DNA of 64,000 nt from Burhinus oedicnemus (lineage: Eukaryota > Chordata > Aves > Charadriiformes > Burhinidae), in contig VFFE01007078.1 of assembly GCA_008921705.1 (NCBI GenBank), positions 1,249,714-1,313,713 of the forward strand, read 5' to 3'. This document shows, piece by piece, positions 51,701 to 58,432 of this stretch. Within the stretch, counting starts at the first letter, position 1; every line of letters begins with the position of its first letter. A model generated the notes under the pieces. That model was not told where the DNA came from. It ran no database searches and was given only the letters and a program-made list of their open reading frames with translations. The position numbers were made by a program, and so were the translations under genes.

Positions 51701-53560
51701 AAGCAATTCAATTAACTCAATGTTTTGTAGTACTGTCATATAAGGATCTTGACAGCAGTGAATGCCAGGACATAAGTGACTGATGGTAGGCTGTTAGAAG
51801 ATTTTAGCCATATTCTAAACATCTAAGTATTTTCTCTTTTTTGAAGCAAATTGCAAAGTCAGCTGAAGAAAATGTAGACAGTGACAGACTGAGATAAGTG
51901 ACCTGTGCAGTGAACAACTCAACCTAAATTCACAAATGCTTTCAGTGCTTTTATTAAAATACTACATGGGTAGTTTGAAGAAGTTCTACCTCTGTAACAG
52001 AGGATGTAGGAAACATCGGCGTGCTTACTTAAATATTTGCTTTGAGTGTTACATTACTAAACCTGTTTGATCTTAAAGGTAACAACTGCTCCGTATTTGA
52101 CAAGTTGCCATAAAAAAAGCAATGTTTCCCGATCATCTCTATGAAAAACAAACTAAAGTAAAGCATTCAGGGCTGTTGCACTTACAAAAGCGAGTTCTGC
52201 ACTGAAAAATGTTTAGTTTGTTAATGTACTTCAACAGAGTGAGAGGGTCCGTTTAATAATCCTTTGCTTTTACTAAGCAATCATTTCAACAGGTACTCTT
52301 ATAGGTTTTAAGAATGTGGTTTTTGCTTGAAAAACTGGTGCAAAATATATTGTCAAGTATATTTTTGCTGGCAGAAACATCATCTGTGCTAGAGGATTTA
52401 TTTGCATATTCTGGTCTAATCTTTTTGGACTCCATTTGTATATAAGAATTAATTGGAACTTACTTTGCTTTCTTTCCTTTTATTGTTACTACCAATATCT
52501 TACATGGATCTTCTTGACAGAAGAGTAGTTTTAGATTCTAGAATCAGGAATAAATGCATCCTAATCACATCAATTGATCTCTTAGACTGTAATTCATCAA
52601 AGTGGACACAGTATTAAACAGGGATGGAACTGAAAATTGGTTCAGGTATTCTTCTCTAAATGAGGGTATGTGTTGGTTCCATAATTATTCTAATTAGTCG
52701 TCAGAGCTATAAACGTGAAGGAGATAAAGCTAACATCTAGAAGATTGTTCCTTTTTTCATCAATATTAATATTGTAATTGGCTGAAGTATTACTGAAAGC
52801 AGAACTCTGGAACTTGTTTTAAAATATTTCATTGTTCATAGAGTACCTGACATAGTCTGATTATGTAGTGTTTGTATTATCAGAACAGCAAAATTACTCT
52901 GACACCTTTGACTTCACTGTGGATGCATCCCAAAGTGGGCAAAAAGGGGTGGAAGTTGTAAGCCTGAGGATATATGTCATTATCTTTTCTGAATTCAATA
53001 GTGGGGGTTTTTTTATTACAGAGATTTCCCTTCCAATAAAGGAGGAACCATCTCCCATTTCTAAAATGAGACCAGTAACAGCCAACATCACTACAATGCC
53101 AGTGAATACAGTGATATCCCGCCCACCGCCACAAATCCAAATGGCCCCTCCTCCTGTGTCCTTAGAACCAACAACCAGCTTGTCTATAAGTCTGGAAAAC
53201 CAACTTGAAGCTCTCTTGGATGGAACTTTACCATCAGGTAATGAAATTCCTCAACTGACAAGCAGTAATGAGGACAGAGAGTCATTTTCTTTAATTGAAG
53301 ACCTCCAGAATGATCTGCTTAATCACTCCAGCATTTTGGATCACTCTCATTCACCCATGGAAACATCTGACCCACAGTTTACCACTAATAATTCTTGTCT
53401 GTCTCTTGACCTTCCCGATACAAATTTGGACAATATGGAATGGCTAGACATTACAATGCCCAGCTCCTCATCTGGACTCACTCCTCTCAGTTCTACTGCC
53501 CCCAGCGTGTTTTCCACTGACTTCCTAGATCCACAGGATCTACAGTTGCACTGGGATTAA
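8665..53560 (+). CDS. MRTFB: MRTFB (MKL2), myocardin-related transcription factor B, spliced CDS of 15 exons
   Basis: This gene encodes an SRF coactivator that senses G-actin and shuttles from cytoplasm to nucleus. Joining the 15 exons listed below gives one open frame of 1095 residues. Visible parts, in order: RPEL motifs at about 49-55 (degenerate, RRTREQL), 93-99 (RPDRSEL) and 137-143 (RPGPMEL); a basic/NLS segment at 279-296; a Q-rich stretch at about 320-342; a SAP domain at about 399-433; a leucine-zipper-like coiled coil at about 569-607; a PPRY (PPxY) motif at 877-880; a [10 protein letters not shown] element near 905-914; and an acidic C-terminal activation region ending in W-D. Phases agree at every junction, and all introns are GT-AG except intron 5, which is GC-AG. 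The match to vertebrate MRTFB, rather than MRTFA or MYOCD, rests on my memory of the human protein, notably the [12 protein letters not shown] start and the terminal segment. Other N-terminal isoforms would begin upstream of this window or were not recognised. Confidence 0.97.
8786..24068 (+). other. MRTFB: MRTFB intron 1 (15.3 kb)
   Basis: Bounded by the exon 1 donor and exon 2 acceptor. It contains a T20 run at 12655-12674, an A/C-rich low-complexity tract at about 17936-18030, and TA microsatellites near 14232 and 18190. ORFs of 100-140 codons occur but have no family resemblance. A perfect 14-base palindrome, TTGGAAATTTCCAA, lies near 16053-16066. No exon or RNA gene was recognised. Confidence 0.75.
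24069..24134 (+). CDS. MRTFB: MRTFB coding exon 2 (RPEL motif 1)
   Basis: The acceptor TTTGTCAG precedes the exon and the donor is CCAC|GTAAGA. It encodes [15 protein letters not shown] and on to GIMP, the first and most degenerate RPEL motif of the family (RRTREQL in place of RPxxxEL). In known MRTFs this motif contributes to G-actin binding. Alternative N-termini of MRTFB also join here. Confidence 0.96.
26596..26651 (+). CDS. MRTFB: MRTFB coding exon 3 (between RPEL 1 and 2)
   Basis: A 56-base exon encoding [19 protein letters not shown], with acceptor TTCACAG and donor AGG|GTAAAC. The phase changes from 1 to 0. It is the spacer helix between the first two RPEL motifs, where MRTFs bind an additional actin. 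Confidence 0.96.
27225..27300 (+). CDS. MRTFB: MRTFB coding exon 4 (RPEL motif 2)
   Basis: Encodes [18 protein letters not shown] and on to MHILE, with RPDRSEL at residues 93-99, a canonical RPEL actin-binding motif. Acceptor CTTCAAAG, donor GAAG|GTATGT. The exon ends in phase 1. Confidence 0.97.
28357..28518 (+). CDS. MRTFB: MRTFB coding exon 5 (RPEL motif 3), GC donor
   Basis: Encodes the third RPEL motif (RPGPMEL, residues 137-143) and ends ...KEAII plus one base. The only donor that preserves the frame is ATAG|GCAAGT, a GC donor with otherwise ideal consensus. Reading past it gives G-K-stop. The acceptor is TTTTTAG. Confidence 0.95.
28519..29088 (+). other. MRTFB: MRTFB intron 5, GC-AG type
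   Basis: Starts GCAAGT and ends TTCTAG, with a second AG three bases later (TAGCAG). No GT donor nearby keeps the reading frame. It is a short intron of 570 bases with no other feature. Confidence 0.8.
29089..29273 (+). CDS. MRTFB: MRTFB coding exon 6 (acidic/serine-rich linker)
   Basis: Encodes V-G-Q-E-N-Y-P...[14 protein letters not shown] and a Ser/Pro/Thr-rich tail ending at CAG|GTACAG. The acceptor is a tandem TAGCAG, so the exon can begin at 29089 (adds an alanine) or 29092 (one codon fewer). Both keep the frame. The many S-P pairs suggest proline-directed phosphorylation, but that is inferred. Confidence 0.95.
29274..36660 (+). other. MRTFB: MRTFB intron 6 (7.4 kb)
   Basis: AT-rich, GT-AG. 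It has a G/T-rich low-complexity block at about 33027-33075. The stretch at about 34030-35200 has faint, unproven resemblance to an ancient CR1. No exon or RNA gene was recognised. Confidence 0.7.
36661..36801 (+). CDS. MRTFB: MRTFB coding exon 7 (Thr/Pro-rich linker)
   Basis: A 141-base phase 0-0 exon encoding [15 protein letters not shown] and ending KPGPTLVK. The acceptor is strong (TTTTTTTTAATACTAG) and the donor is AAG|GTTGGT. Because it is symmetric, skipping would remove 47 residues without a frameshift. The VPEFLKTP and KPGPxLVK segments match MRTFB as I recall it. Confidence 0.95.
36802..40119 (+). other. MRTFB: MRTFB introns 7 and 8
   Basis: Introns 36802-38297 and 38546-40119, both GT-AG. 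AT-rich single-copy-looking sequence with nothing recognised. Confidence 0.75.
38298..38545 (+). CDS. MRTFB: MRTFB coding exon 8 (basic/NLS region and Q-rich stretch)
   Basis: Encodes [16 protein letters not shown], then [17 protein letters not shown], then a glutamine-rich run ([19 protein letters not shown]). The basic cluster is the family B1 region, used for nuclear import and SRF contact; the Q-rich segment follows. Acceptor CATAAACAG, donor TTGAA|GTATGT in phase 2. Confidence 0.96.
40120..40273 (+). CDS. MRTFB: MRTFB coding exon 9 (linker up to the SAP domain)
   Basis: Encodes [11 protein letters not shown], a Ser/Asn-rich stretch, then [13 protein letters not shown], where the SAP domain begins. 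Acceptor CTTGAAG, donor AAG|GTAAAA. It ends in phase 0. Confidence 0.95.
40274..42530 (+). other. MRTFB: MRTFB intron 9
   Basis: Apart from the candidate cassette exon at 40920-41098, it holds a T-rich (GTTTT)n-like tract at about 41128-41161. The remainder is AT-rich with no feature seen. Confidence 0.75.
40920..41098 (+). other. Candidate unannotated cassette exon in intron 9
   Basis: A very good acceptor (GATTTTCTTCCTTCAG) at 40905-40919 opens a stretch that reads on in the MRTFB phase without a stop: [12 protein letters not shown], then an acidic N-E-N-E-S-E-E segment and a Ser/Asn/Gly-rich tail. Two donors are visible. GGA|GTAGGG after 41048 gives a 129-base in-frame exon (43 codons). 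CAG|GTGTTG after 41098 gives 179 bases and joins exon 10 as CCC-AGG-TAG, an immediate stop. I know of no MRTFB isoform with this insert. Confidence 0.3.
42531..43556 (+). CDS. MRTFB: MRTFB coding exon 10 (SAP domain and leucine-zipper coiled coil)
   Basis: The largest coding exon, 342 codons, phase 0-0. It opens with [19 protein letters not shown] and LIERLKPYQ, the SAP domain (a helix-extended loop-helix DNA/chromatin-binding fold). A low-complexity Thr/Val/Ser region follows, then the conserved [18 protein letters not shown] and MMSPSQFL segments. At residues about 569-607 comes the heptad-rich [19 protein letters not shown] coiled coil that mediates homo- and heterodimers in the family. 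A sumoylation-type VIKQEIP motif lies near the end. Acceptor TTTATTTCAG, donor CAG|GTAAGG. Confidence 0.98.
43557..44951 (+). other. MRTFB: MRTFB intron 10
   Basis: Contains the old CR1-like fragment and a T18 run at 44875-44892 that is directly followed by ACAG, a strong-looking acceptor 55 bases before exon 11. Confidence 0.75.
44400..44830 (-). mobile_element. Old, degenerate CR1-like fragment in MRTFB intron 10
   Basis: The plus strand resembles the reverse complement of an old CR1 3' region: AAAGTTTTCCTAACTCCCAG, then CTCCACTGGACCCTCTCCAG and a GCTCACCAGTACC segment in the expected order. It is heavily diverged with indels, and its limits are approximate. The call is by pattern memory, not alignment. 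Confidence 0.45.
44952..45107 (+). CDS. MRTFB: MRTFB coding exon 11 (Gln/Ser/Pro-rich transactivation region)
   Basis: A 156-base phase 0-0 exon encoding [14 protein letters not shown] and ending [11 protein letters not shown]. It is rich in Gln, Ser and Pro, as expected at the start of the activation region, and is poorly conserved in the family. Acceptor CATCCTTTAG, donor AAG|GTTTGT. A stronger-looking acceptor 55 bases upstream would shift the frame. Confidence 0.92.
45108..48863 (+). other. MRTFB: MRTFB intron 11
   Basis: Contains the CR1 copy at 45811-46640 and an A26 run at 48748-48773. A coding-like acidic stretch at about 45583-45687 ([17 protein letters not shown] and so on) is unexplained. 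The rest holds nothing recognised. Confidence 0.7.
45811..46640 (-). mobile_element. CR1 LINE, 5'-truncated and broken, minus orientation, in MRTFB intron 11
   Basis: On the minus strand this reads as the C-terminal part of CR1 ORF2 and its short 3' UTR. Frame 1 (46561 to 46208) includes [31 protein letters not shown] and [19 protein letters not shown] second frame (46202 to 45855) includes [19 protein letters not shown] and [10 protein letters not shown] normal element reads through both, so a stop/frameshift separates them here and the copy is dead. The 3' end at 45811 reads, on the plus strand, TCACAGAATCATCGAATGG. The copy lacks the reverse transcriptase core and endonuclease. It is relatively well preserved and so fairly young for this window. 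Confidence 0.93.
48864..49022 (+). CDS. MRTFB: MRTFB coding exon 12 (transactivation region)
   Basis: A 53-codon phase 0-0 exon encoding [14 protein letters not shown], then PFINK-like [10 protein letters not shown] and [13 protein letters not shown]. Acceptor CTTTTACAG, donor AAG|GTAAGA. It aligns in order with the human segment beginning KVFTN as I recall it. Confidence 0.94.
49323..49460 (+). CDS. MRTFB: MRTFB coding exon 13 (conserved [12 protein letters not shown] block)
   Basis: Encodes [19 protein letters not shown], then [16 protein letters not shown], one of the most conserved C-terminal blocks of the family. It contains a PPxY motif (PPRY, residues 877-880), the type bound by WW domains; a partner here is inference. 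Acceptor TTTCACGCAG, donor GAG|GTAGTT, phase 0-0. Confidence 0.96.
49461..53021 (+). other. MRTFB: MRTFB introns 13 and 14
   Basis: Introns 49461-50985 and 51047-53021. The first has an A/C-rich low-complexity tract at about 50490-50560. The second ends in a 154-base stretch open in the exon 15 frame, with a possible upstream acceptor after 52883. Confidence 0.75.
50986..51046 (+). CDS. MRTFB: MRTFB coding exon 14 ([10 protein letters not shown] element)
   Basis: A 61-base microexon-like exon encoding [20 protein letters not shown]. The acidic-hydrophobic DDLFDILI core is a conserved activation-domain element. Acceptor CACTACAG, donor GGAG|GTAAGC, ending in phase 1 so that the junction with exon 15 makes E-I-S-L-P. 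Confidence 0.96.
53022..53560 (+). CDS. MRTFB: MRTFB coding exon 15 (C-terminal activation domain and stop)
   Basis: Encodes [19 protein letters not shown] and runs to ...[12 protein letters not shown], then TAA at 53558-53560. Conserved pieces include [45 protein letters not shown] [12 protein letters not shown] and [12 protein letters not shown], the family's acidic, leucine-rich activation domain. The acceptor is GTTTTTTTATTACAG. The final exon continues as the 3' UTR. Confidence 0.98.
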
Positions 53561-54393
53561 GCTATAGCCAATGAGAACACGACCTGCAAATCTCTTTACA
53601 GCAGAGGTCCATTATTATACCATTCTGATTGCAGTTAAGATAAATTAAGATGGTAATGTTTGGAAGAACAAATGCTTGAAGCTAATTCCTTATTGATTTT
53701 CAAGTTTACAACAGTGAATTACTTTATGCTCCTATCAGTAATGCAGATCAGGGCCATCTGAAAGCTGTATTTCACAAGTCAAGAAAGGATGATTGTACTT
53801 ACTGATTAAAAGTACCCCAAGGTATCACAGATATTTAAGAATGAAGTTATGTCTCTGACTTTGTAATGCTTAACTGAGCAACACAACATGGCTAAACTTA
53901 GAGGAGAAAAAGTGAGATTTCAACTGTCTGCATTGACACAGCGAGCAAATGTTTGGGGGAGGGTGAGGTATCACTGCACTTCATTGTTCCTGTGGATAGC
54001 CTGAGCCAGGTTCAAAATGATATGTGAGGGCAAAGGCAAGTAGAAGCACTGGCTGGTTCAGTGAAATTCATATATCTAGTCTCTTAATTTGTTCAAGTTG
54101 TTTTTATATTTTGGTTTTGTGGTTTTTAAAACTCTTCCCCCATTCTTTAACCATGAGGGAAGAATTTAACTACATCCAAAGGGACATTAAGTGTAACTGC
54201 AAGAAATCCACTGTAGCTATGCCAGGTAATATTGAGAACACTGAATTTTGTACAGCAATGCGCTGGATTTAATAGCTAGGTTTTAATGTGTATATCAGAC
54301 AGTTATTTGTATACTCTTTTAACTTTGTATAGCTTATTTTTGTGAACAGAGGGGAACAGTGGTCTTCAAACAAGAGATTACTATAATGGAAAT

Positions 54394-54399
54394 AATAAA
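54394..54399 (+). terminator. MRTFB: Possible proximal poly(A) signal
   Basis: AATAAA followed within 20-30 bases by a T/GT-rich stretch (GCTTTGTGTTT). Use would give a short 3' UTR of about 860 bases that lacks all Pumilio-type and miR-145 matches noted further on. Confidence 0.45.
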
Positions 54400-57170
54400 A
54401 ATCCTAATTTGCTTTGTGTTTAAGGATATTAGTTAGATCATTCAATCCAGTGTGTCAGCATATTAGAACAGTTTGAGGAAGCACCTATGCAAGAATAGTC
54501 CCAATGCCCTCAAAAGATGTTTGTAGGATCAGATCGAGTTGGAGGGGACAGTACTGACAGGACAGGCATCATTTCGTAATGAATACTTTATCAATTGAAC
54601 GGCTTTATCTACCACTACATAACATCAGGGAAGCTAAACAGAGAAGCTGCTCAGTGAGAATCCTAAATAGCACACACTTATGGAAAATTATAAAAGGCTA
54701 ATATGCAGCATCAGGATATACTGTTTCGTGGTAAGAAGGCATATTTCATACCTGAAACAGATAATAGCAAAAATTAAGCTCTTACCTCACAGCACAGCAC
54801 ATGAAAATATTCTTTTTTTAAAGCCCTTAGTTGTTTTTTCAGAGTCTATTATGAAAGCAGTTGGAAAAACAAACAAAAAAATGCAAATAGAAGTAAAATA
54901 CATACTTTATAATTCTATGGTTGTTTCTCAGGTAATAGCTGTTGAATGTTGCCATAGATGACGTAGGCTGATAATCAAACATAAAATTGGAATTATTTCC
55001 TGTTAGGGAATTGCTAAATTAAGATAAAAGGAAACAGTCCCCTATTTCCTGAACAACAGAAACTTGATATGTTTTCTAGTCTGAAAACTGATCTCTGCAG
55101 AATTCCTTCCTTATCACCAACCTTCAAAAATAAGGTTTGTAGGAATGAATGAAAAAATGCCCTGAAGCTTTTTCTTACTTCTTAATGATATGTATTATTC
55201 AGCAACTTGTAACACATTTGAAAAAAGAAACAAAAAACATAACACAATCATGTTAACATCAAACTACTTTTGTCAGAAAATGTGGAATTAACTGCAAATT
55301 TATGTCTCCAGATATACAATGCAGTCTGGTTTACTAATATTACAGAATTCCATTGGCTTCAGATAAAATGGTGGACTATATCATTGATTTAGAGTTTGAA
55401 CTGGCATCATATGTTTGCATCATATCAGTATCAGCACTTTAAATCATTATATAGCTTCAGTAGTTTTACAGGCCAGGATTTACTTTAATCTGAAACTAAG
55501 TCCAGAAAAACAACATGTGGAGATTTTTCACAACAAAAGATGAATTTGAAAGACATATCTCCTTATTCCTTCTTGCTGTGCCTACAATACTTGAGTACAA
55601 TATTACATGTGGACTGTCTGCCTTAAATTTTGATGGTATAGGACTCTTCAATAACATTGAACAAATACATTGAAGTTTTTGCATTCCTTTCCATCATATT
55701 ATCTTGGGAGCTAATACTCTGAGATACTAAGTGCCCTGAGCGGTTATGAGAATAAGAATTAAGGACTCTTGGTCTGATAGGAACAACTTTGAATGAAATT
55801 TAGTGTTCTGCAGTACTGTCAATTTATTATGTGTGATACACCAGACGTGTGGTTAGAGTTACCCCTTTTTGACCCTGCCTTCTGATTAAATAAGAGGCAA
55901 GTAATTTAATTTTTAGAGGACAAATTAACCTAGAGCAACTGTACTGTCATTTTTGATGTGCATGTAAATAGAGCTTAAAACTGGCAAAGTCATCTTGCTA
56001 CAAAACTATCCTTATTGGCAGTGTAGAATGTTAACTAATCCATAGGAATCTATGTGCAGAAATAAACCCAAACAGTTGAGATGTGTTGTTACCAGTACAG
56101 TATAGCTTTCTACTATAAAAGTCTATTTGCAAAAAAAATGAAATATAATTATTAAAAAAACCTAAGGGATCATTTTAGTTTTTAAAGTACAAATATTCTA
56201 GTGTAGGGAATGTGTGATTACTTTTTTGTACATTTCAGAATTATGTGTATTAAACCTTATATATAATGGTTTGCTTTAGACTTTGTTCTGAAATGTGATA
56301 TATTTGCCATAGTTATATATGCCTGTTATGGCAGAAATAGGTTTTGCTTAGACTTTGTGTGTGCATGTTTTACATGACAATTTTTGTAACACAAATACAT
56401 CTTAGAAATTTCATCATGACTGTGCAGTTTGACTGTACAGAACTGAATATATTTCTCATTAAGAGAACAGTTGCAAAGGAATGCACTGGCACTAAATTTG
56501 CCATTTAATGGCTGCAGTATACTGACAGAACACATACTATCAAATGTGTTGTTAGTAGATCCTTCAAAGTAATGAAGAATACCATTTTATCAGTGTGAAA
56601 ATCAAAAGTTGGTGTTACACTTCTAGACAATGGAGAAAGCTCAGACTCATGTTTTACAAGGCTAATGTTAATCAAGAGGAGTCGCATCCTGTGTTTAATA
56701 CAGAAATGGTATTTGTTACGCACTTTTAGTGCCATTCAGCATTAGTTAAGGTAAGCAAGTTTACAGGCAAAATTTTGTTTAACATTATAAATAGTTAAGA
56801 AATCATGGTCATAAATTTAGCAGTTCTCTCTGAGAATAAAATGAATTTGTGGCAGTTCTCTACAGAAATTTAGAGTCTAATCCAGCAATGTGGGCTTGCA
56901 GAATCAGACCTTTAAAAAGCTGAGGCCACAGCTTTTAGAAATAATCACTACTTAATACTGAAATTTCTTTCCAAGATACTTCTAAATTCACCAACAGGAG
57001 TTATGTTCAAGGAAGCAGGTGATCAAAATAGAATTTTCAATATTAAACTTTTATGTTACGTAATCTCAAACATTCTGATGCCTGAAAAGTGTAGGCACCA
57101 TAATTGGAAACCAAGCACAAGCTGCTGAACTGCTTTCAAGGCAGAGAAAATGCAATCACAGAATACATTT

Positions 57171-57287
57171 AACTGGAAGGGCATTACGTAATCAAAACAC
57201 AGTAAAGCTCACCGATGTAAACAACTATTATTTGGATGGCATCTTCAGTGTATTATAAACTTAAAGCAAATTCTATTAAAACTGGAA
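57171..57287 (+). promoter_or_regulatory. Two 8-mer miR-145-5p seed matches in the 3' UTR
   Basis: AACTGGAA occurs at 57171-57178 and again at 57280-57287, 109 bases apart. This is the 8-mer complement (positions 2-8 plus A1) of miR-145-5p. Activity is not shown by sequence. Confidence 0.4.
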
Positions 57288-58408
57288 AAAATTTTCTTCC
57301 ACTTATCTCTAATAAATGTTCTGTTAAAACTCTTTATATTGTGGTCTATTAAATTGCCTCTTGATGATTTCTAGACCATACTATAGATGGTTTTTTTATG
57401 TGAGATACGTGGAATGGAGTTGCATATAGTATATACATGGCCAATAAAAAGCATCCATTAAAAGCTGAAGTAATCTCAAATATTCCTTTTATACCAGTTT
57501 GCTAGGAGTAAATATAAGGTGCAAAAAAAGAGACACCTACATCATTCTGTAGTGTCCAATACTGAATATAAAGACTTTTTAAGTTAAAAGTGCATAAATG
57601 TATTTGTAGAAATCTAGCCAAAAAAGCCATTCTAGCTATGAGAGCAAATTCTCAATAAAAAGCAGGGAATGGTTAGTAACTATATAATCACACTATTTTT
57701 CTAAAAAAATACAGCTCAGATATTCAAAAGACAGCCTAAAATAAATTATAATAATATAAAAATTTAAATAGGAACCAAAGCATTGCCATTTATATTGCCA
57801 AAGGAGGCACTTTGTATTTTGAAGCATAGGAAATTAAATCCCCAAAAGTATTATCCATACTTTTTTAAAATTAAGGATGTAGATATTTTCAAAGCTGTTT
57901 TTGATGTTTAACAGTAGAGGTTTGTTTTTGTTGTTTGAGGAATTTGTATTAAGTAATAGCACAGGCTTTTTTCCAGATAGGATTTTTCTTCACAGTACTG
58001 CTTGCAGTAGAAATAACGCTAACCCTAGTAGGTGTTTCTTTTCTTTTTTTCATAGTTGTAATTATGTCTTAGCATCTCATTTTTGTGAAAAGAAGAAGAT
58101 AGACACCTGTCTCTAGGGCCCTCTTCATTTAAGCACTACTTTACTAAATACAAATTATGGCAATCAGGGCGTCAGTTTATGTATTGCCTTTTATAAGAAA
58201 CCATGATGCCTTTGTATTTGCTGTTTGCACCCCTAAAATCAATTCCATATGTTTGAATGCCATATGTTTTGCACATTGTACTGTATATATGTAATGCATA
58301 CTGTATTTTTATATGTGTACTACATTTATCAAATATTTTGTACATAGTGGCAATATTGTAGCTACTGAGGAAATGTTTGATATTTCAGCATTTTTGCTAA
58401 GTGTCTCA

Positions 58409-58414
58409 AATAAA
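58409..58414 (+). terminator. MRTFB: Main (distal) MRTFB poly(A) signal
   Basis: AATAAA inside CAAATAAAAAAGG, followed by TGTGTTCATTTGTCT, a typical GT-rich downstream element. Cleavage is expected near 58428-58435. The two Pumilio-type sites lie 60-130 bases upstream. Confidence 0.7.
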
Positions 58415-58432
58415 AAAGGAAAACTGTGTTCA

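Larger units (their letters stand above)
53561..58432 (+). other. MRTFB: MRTFB 3' UTR (about 4.9 kb)
   Basis: Sequence after the stop is AT-rich, has no coding exon, and runs to a clear poly(A) signal at 58409 with a GT-rich element downstream. It holds three Pumilio-type octamers (TGTAAATA 55963-55970, TGTATATA 58282-58289, TGTACATA 58339-58346) and two AACTGGAA octamers matching the miR-145 seed. Its length is in keeping with the long MRTFB 3' UTR of mammals. The exact end is inferred from signal position. Confidence 0.75.

Noticed and set aside
52868..53021. Independent start for a short C-terminal protein in intron 14
   Set aside because: The open frame begins with GTG and has no in-frame ATG before residue 933 of MRTFB. 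Kept only as a possible alternative acceptor.
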